From JBHIER01 sp046760705 [NCBI: bacterium] (GTDB lineage Bacteria; JBHIER01; G020348925): a DNA stretch of 6,110 nt. Each line of letters begins with the position of its first letter. The stretch's first letter is position 1. Made by a program: the position numbers and the translations under genes. The notes under the pieces were generated by a model. The model was not told the origin of the DNA. It worked only from the letters and a program-made list of their open reading frames with translations, and did no database searches. The stretch spans positions 1 through 6,110 of the forward strand of contig JBHIER010000216.1 in NCBI GenBank assembly GCA_046760705.1, written 5' to 3'. Below, one piece after another: positions 5,059 to 6,110 of the stretch.

Positions 5059-6110
5059 CTTCCCACTCTTTCAACTTATTGTGGAGTGTTCGCAAGGAGA
5101 TGCCCAGAATCCTTGCGGCTCTGGTCTTGTTGCCTTCCGCCTCCCGAAGTGTCTTTTCGATGAGCCGTCTTTCGCATTCTTTCAGACTGATGCCCGTTTC
5201 GAGGACATCCGTCGGAGGAGGTTTTGCTGAAAAGAGGTCATCAGCCTCCACCAATTCCCCCTGAGCCAAAACGACCGCCCGTTCGATAGTGTTTTCCAAT
5301 TCCCTGACGTTACCGGGCCAGTTGTAACCGACTAAGTGATCCAGGGCTGCCGAGGAGAATCCCTTGATCCTTTTCCCCGCTAATTTAGCATGTTTTTTCA
5401 AAAAATGATGGGCCAGAAGTGGGATGTCCTTTCTCCGCTCCCGCAGCGGCGGCATAAGGATATTAATCACATTTAAGCGATAGTAAAGATCCTCGCGAAA
5501 CCTTCCGGCTTTTATCTCCTCCACCAAATTTTTGTTTGTCGCCGCAATGATGCGCACATCGACATTTCGACTGGACGTCTCGCCGATCCTTCTTATTTCC
5601 CTCTCCTGAAGCACTCGCAAAAGCTTGGCCTGCATCGGCAGGGTGATATCCCCAATTTCATCTAAAAAGAGCGTGCCGCTGTCGGCCACTTCGAAGAGCC
5701 CCTTCTTGTCCTGCACTGCTCCGGTAAACGATCCTTTCTTATGGCCGAAAAGTTCACTTTCGAGCAGGGTCTCGGGAATGGCTGAACAGTTGACCGGGAC
5801 AAAGGGCCTCCCCTTTCGCTTACCGTTGTAGTGAATGGTTTTCGCAATGAGCTCCTTGCCGGTACCGCTCTCCCCTTCGACGAGCACCGAGGTATCGGAG
5901 TCAAGGACCTTGCTCACCAGGCCAAAAACCGCCTGCATACTCTTGCTCCGCCCTATAATGTCGTCGAAGGCGTACATTTTGTGAAATTCACTCTTGAGCA
6001 GAACATTTCCTGTACTCGGAAGGCACATGGTATCCAGGGGGTGGTGAGGTTGGGGTGTTTCAGTGAGAGCATGTGGCAACAGGTTTTGGGGGTGTGGAAG
6101 AGGGGTTATT
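5036..6110 (-). CDS. Sigma-54-dependent AAA+ transcriptional activator with Fis-type HTH (5' end probably outside window)
   Basis: Numbering is from TTG 6079. The AAA+ domain at about 40-270 has Walker A GESGTGKE (69-76), the sigma-54-contacting loop as GSFTGA (116-121, a variant of GAFTGA), Walker B GTLFLDE (135-141), sensor I AATN (179-182), FREDLYYRLN (194-203) and sensor II WPGNVREL (254-261). The C-terminus (about 305-338) is a Fis helix-turn-helix (GNKTRAARILGISLRTLHNKL) for enhancer binding. It would hydrolyse ATP to open sigma-54 promoters. No start has a good SD (TTG 6079, ATG 6028, ATG 5977), and the frame is open to the window edge. The LLKSEFHKMYAFDDIIG stretch is like the linker after an N-terminal sensory domain, so a receiver, GAF or FHA domain may precede it. 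The alternative is a short PspF-like protein with only a Pro/His-rich leader. It overlaps the kinase gene by 23 bp. Confidence 0.93.
   Translation of the reverse strand, partial: ITPLPHPQNLLPHALTETPQPHHPLDTMCLPSTGNVLLKSEFHKMYAFDDIIGRSKSMQAVFGLVSKVLDSDTSVLVEGESGTGKELIAKTIHYNGKRKGRPFVPVNCSAIPETLLESELFGHKKGSFTGAVQDKKGLFEVADSGTLFLDEIGDITLPMQAKLLRVLQEREIRRIGETSSRNVDVRIIAATNKNLVEEIKAGRFREDLYYRLNVINILMPPLRERRKDIPLLAHHFLKKHAKLAGKRIKGFSSAALDHLVGYNWPGNVRELENTIERAVVLAQGELVEADDLFSAKPPPTDVLETGISLKECERRLIEKTLREAEGNKTRAARILGISLRTLHNKLKEWEDEDHRPV

Overview
The window looks like a piece of an uncultured bacterium's chromosome, most likely from the FCB superphylum or a nearby candidate phylum (KSB1, Zixibacteria or Cloacimonetes type). 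The evidence is a Kelch propeller ending in a 'YPNPFNP' sorting-type tail, a dockerin-like calcium loop on a second secreted protein, a TPR plus DUF5683-like membrane protein, a Hanks kinase with PEGA repeats, and dispersed C/G-rich palindromic repeats. The phylum is an inference; there is no rRNA gene. All five genes lie on the minus strand, so transcription runs from high to low coordinates.

Layout in transcription order. (1) 6110-5036: a sigma-54-dependent AAA+ activator with a C-terminal Fis helix-turn-helix; its N-terminus probably continues beyond the window. (2) 5058-3361: a transmembrane Ser/Thr kinase with two C-terminal PEGA domains, overlapping the activator by 23 bp. (3) 3360-3095: a -24/-12 promoter that starts one base after the kinase stop codon, a leader, and a MITE-like palindromic repeat. 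(4) 3094-1721: a secreted six-Kelch propeller with a FlgD/T9SS-like tail. (5) 1724-912: a TPR and DUF5683-like protein whose ATG overlaps the Kelch stop (ATGA). (6) 911-563: an intergenic region with several dyads, a second -24/-12 promoter and a leader with tiny SD-preceded ORFs. (7) 562-1: a secreted Met/Gly-rich protein that reaches a dockerin-like motif as it leaves the window.

The most interesting point is how these parts fit together. The window encodes a sigma-54 activator and a membrane kinase in one overlapping pair. The two downstream transcription units, both encoding exported or envelope proteins, each start with a near-identical sigma-54 promoter (TGGCAC-N5-TTGC and TGGCAT-N5-TTGC, both continuing into GG). 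A simple model is a local circuit in which the kinase senses an envelope or extracellular signal, the activator responds, and sigma-54 RNA polymerase switches on the secreted proteins. The promoters and protein domains can be read from the sequence; the wiring is inferred.

A second theme is repeat invasion of the Kelch gene. A MITE-like element lies at its 5' end without breaking the reading frame, and a smaller inverted repeat lies in frame inside its C-terminal domain.
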